From contig NZ_JBHYDW010000198.1 in assembly GCF_051860475.1 (NCBI RefSeq), positions 1 through 6,348 on the forward strand: a stretch of 6,348 nt of DNA, given 5' to 3'. Below, piece after piece: positions 6,152-6,348 of this stretch (position 1 is its first letter; each line of letters opens with the position of its first letter). A program made the position numbers and the translations under genes. This stretch comes from Elioraea sp051860475 (GTDB lineage Bacteria; Pseudomonadota; Alphaproteobacteria; Acetobacterales; Acetobacteraceae). Below the pieces are notes generated by a model. The model saw only the letters and a program-made list of their open reading frames with translations. It was not told the origin of the DNA and did not search any database.

Positions 6152-6348
6152 TCACGCGCCCCGCGCCCCCTCGTCCTCGGGGTCGAGCGGCGGCGCCGCC
6201 TCCTCCTCGGCGTCCGGCGGGGGCGGCGGCAGCGCCCCCTCCTCGCCGCCCGCGGGCGGCCGCGCGCCCCCGCCCCGGTGGGGCACCCCGCCCCCCCGCA
6301 CCCCCGCGAGCGGTGGGCGGGGCGGAAGCCACGCGAGGCCGAGAATTG
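6152..6348 (-). CDS. C-terminal end of an unidentified gene, Pro/Glu-rich tail (partial)
   Basis: The frame is open from the window edge to the TGA at 6154-6152 and codes about 64 residues. It starts with a short hydrophobic piece (ILGLAWLPP), then a Gly/Arg/Pro-rich stretch, and ends in an acidic tail with DAEEEAAPPLDPEDEG. I do not recognise a family. This frame is preferred over the alternatives because its third codon positions are almost all G or C and because it gives a balanced acidic tail. The competing frame (GTG start near 6332, stop at 6144) is nearly all Gly, Arg and Ala. The stop lies 4 nt before the ABC ATPase start, so the two genes are very likely cotranscribed, and a permease subunit is the natural guess. 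The G-rich homopolymers here make a sequencing frameshift possible. Confidence 0.45.
   Translation of the reverse strand, partial: ILGLAWLPPRPPLAGVRGGGVPHRGGGARPPAGGEEGALPPPPPDAEEEAAPPLDPEDEGARGA
6267..6305 (-). other. G-run tract with G-quadruplex potential
   Basis: On the minus strand the runs are G5 (6305-6301), G7 (6297-6291), G4 (6289-6286), G4 (6276-6273) and G5 (6271-6267). They are separated by 3, 1, 9 and 1 nt. The first three runs, with the G7 split, already fit the G3+N1-7 pattern. The tract lies inside the tail of the partial gene. It may be a by-product of extreme GC and Gly codons; a structural role is inference. Confidence 0.4.

Noticed and set aside
6144..6332. GTG-started 62-codon frame before the ABC ATPase on the minus strand
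   Set aside because: It is almost wholly Gly, Arg and Ala, with many A-ending codons unlike the neighbours; the overlapping frame ending at 6152 fits the codon bias better.

Overview
This is a GC-rich bacterial window in which every gene that can be supported lies on the minus strand. Read in the direction of transcription (from high to low coordinates) the order is: the C-terminal tail of an unidentified gene, an FbpC/PotA-type ABC ATPase, tatA, tatB, tatC, serS, surE, pcm, and the start of an nlpD-like LysM lipoprotein gene that runs off the low-coordinate edge. The run tatABC-serS-surE-pcm-nlpD is a well-known alphaproteobacterial arrangement. With the very high GC content, the strong G/C bias at third codon positions, and two GTG starts, it suggests an alphaproteobacterium, probably of the Rhodospirillales/Acetobacteraceae type. 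That placement is inferred from gene order and protein style, not from a marker search.

Layout. Positions 6348-5083 hold the end of an unknown gene with a Pro/Glu-rich tail, then 4 nt later a complete 354-residue ABC ATPase with a C-terminal TOBE-like region. A 114-nt gap (4969-5082) carries a plausible sigma70-type promoter for the next block. Positions 4968-3483 hold the three Tat translocase subunits. serS follows after 13 nt. surE overlaps the serS stop by 4 nt (ATGA). pcm starts 3 nt after the surE stop and in the same reading frame. A 122-nt gap (598-719) then carries a candidate promoter and a near-centred inverted repeat, with a clear Shine-Dalgarno sequence ahead of a GTG start for the lipoprotein gene.

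How the genes fit together. TatA, TatB and TatC form the translocase that exports folded, often cofactor-bearing proteins across the inner membrane. SerS charges tRNA-Ser. SurE (nucleotide 5'-phosphatase) and Pcm (isoaspartyl repair methyltransferase) are the classic stationary-phase survival pair. The LysM lipoprotein is expected to act at the outer membrane and septal peptidoglycan. The ABC ATPase would energise an importer whose permease is probably the gene cut off at the high-coordinate edge.

Most of the window is conserved housekeeping sequence and I see no undescribed system. The points most worth a second look are two substitutions at strongly conserved Tat positions (TatA Phe39-equivalent to Leu, TatC Glu170-equivalent to Leu), the promoter embedded in an inverted repeat before nlpD, and the in-frame surE-stop-pcm junction. 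No tRNA, rRNA, CRISPR array, insertion sequence or convincing intrinsic terminator was seen.
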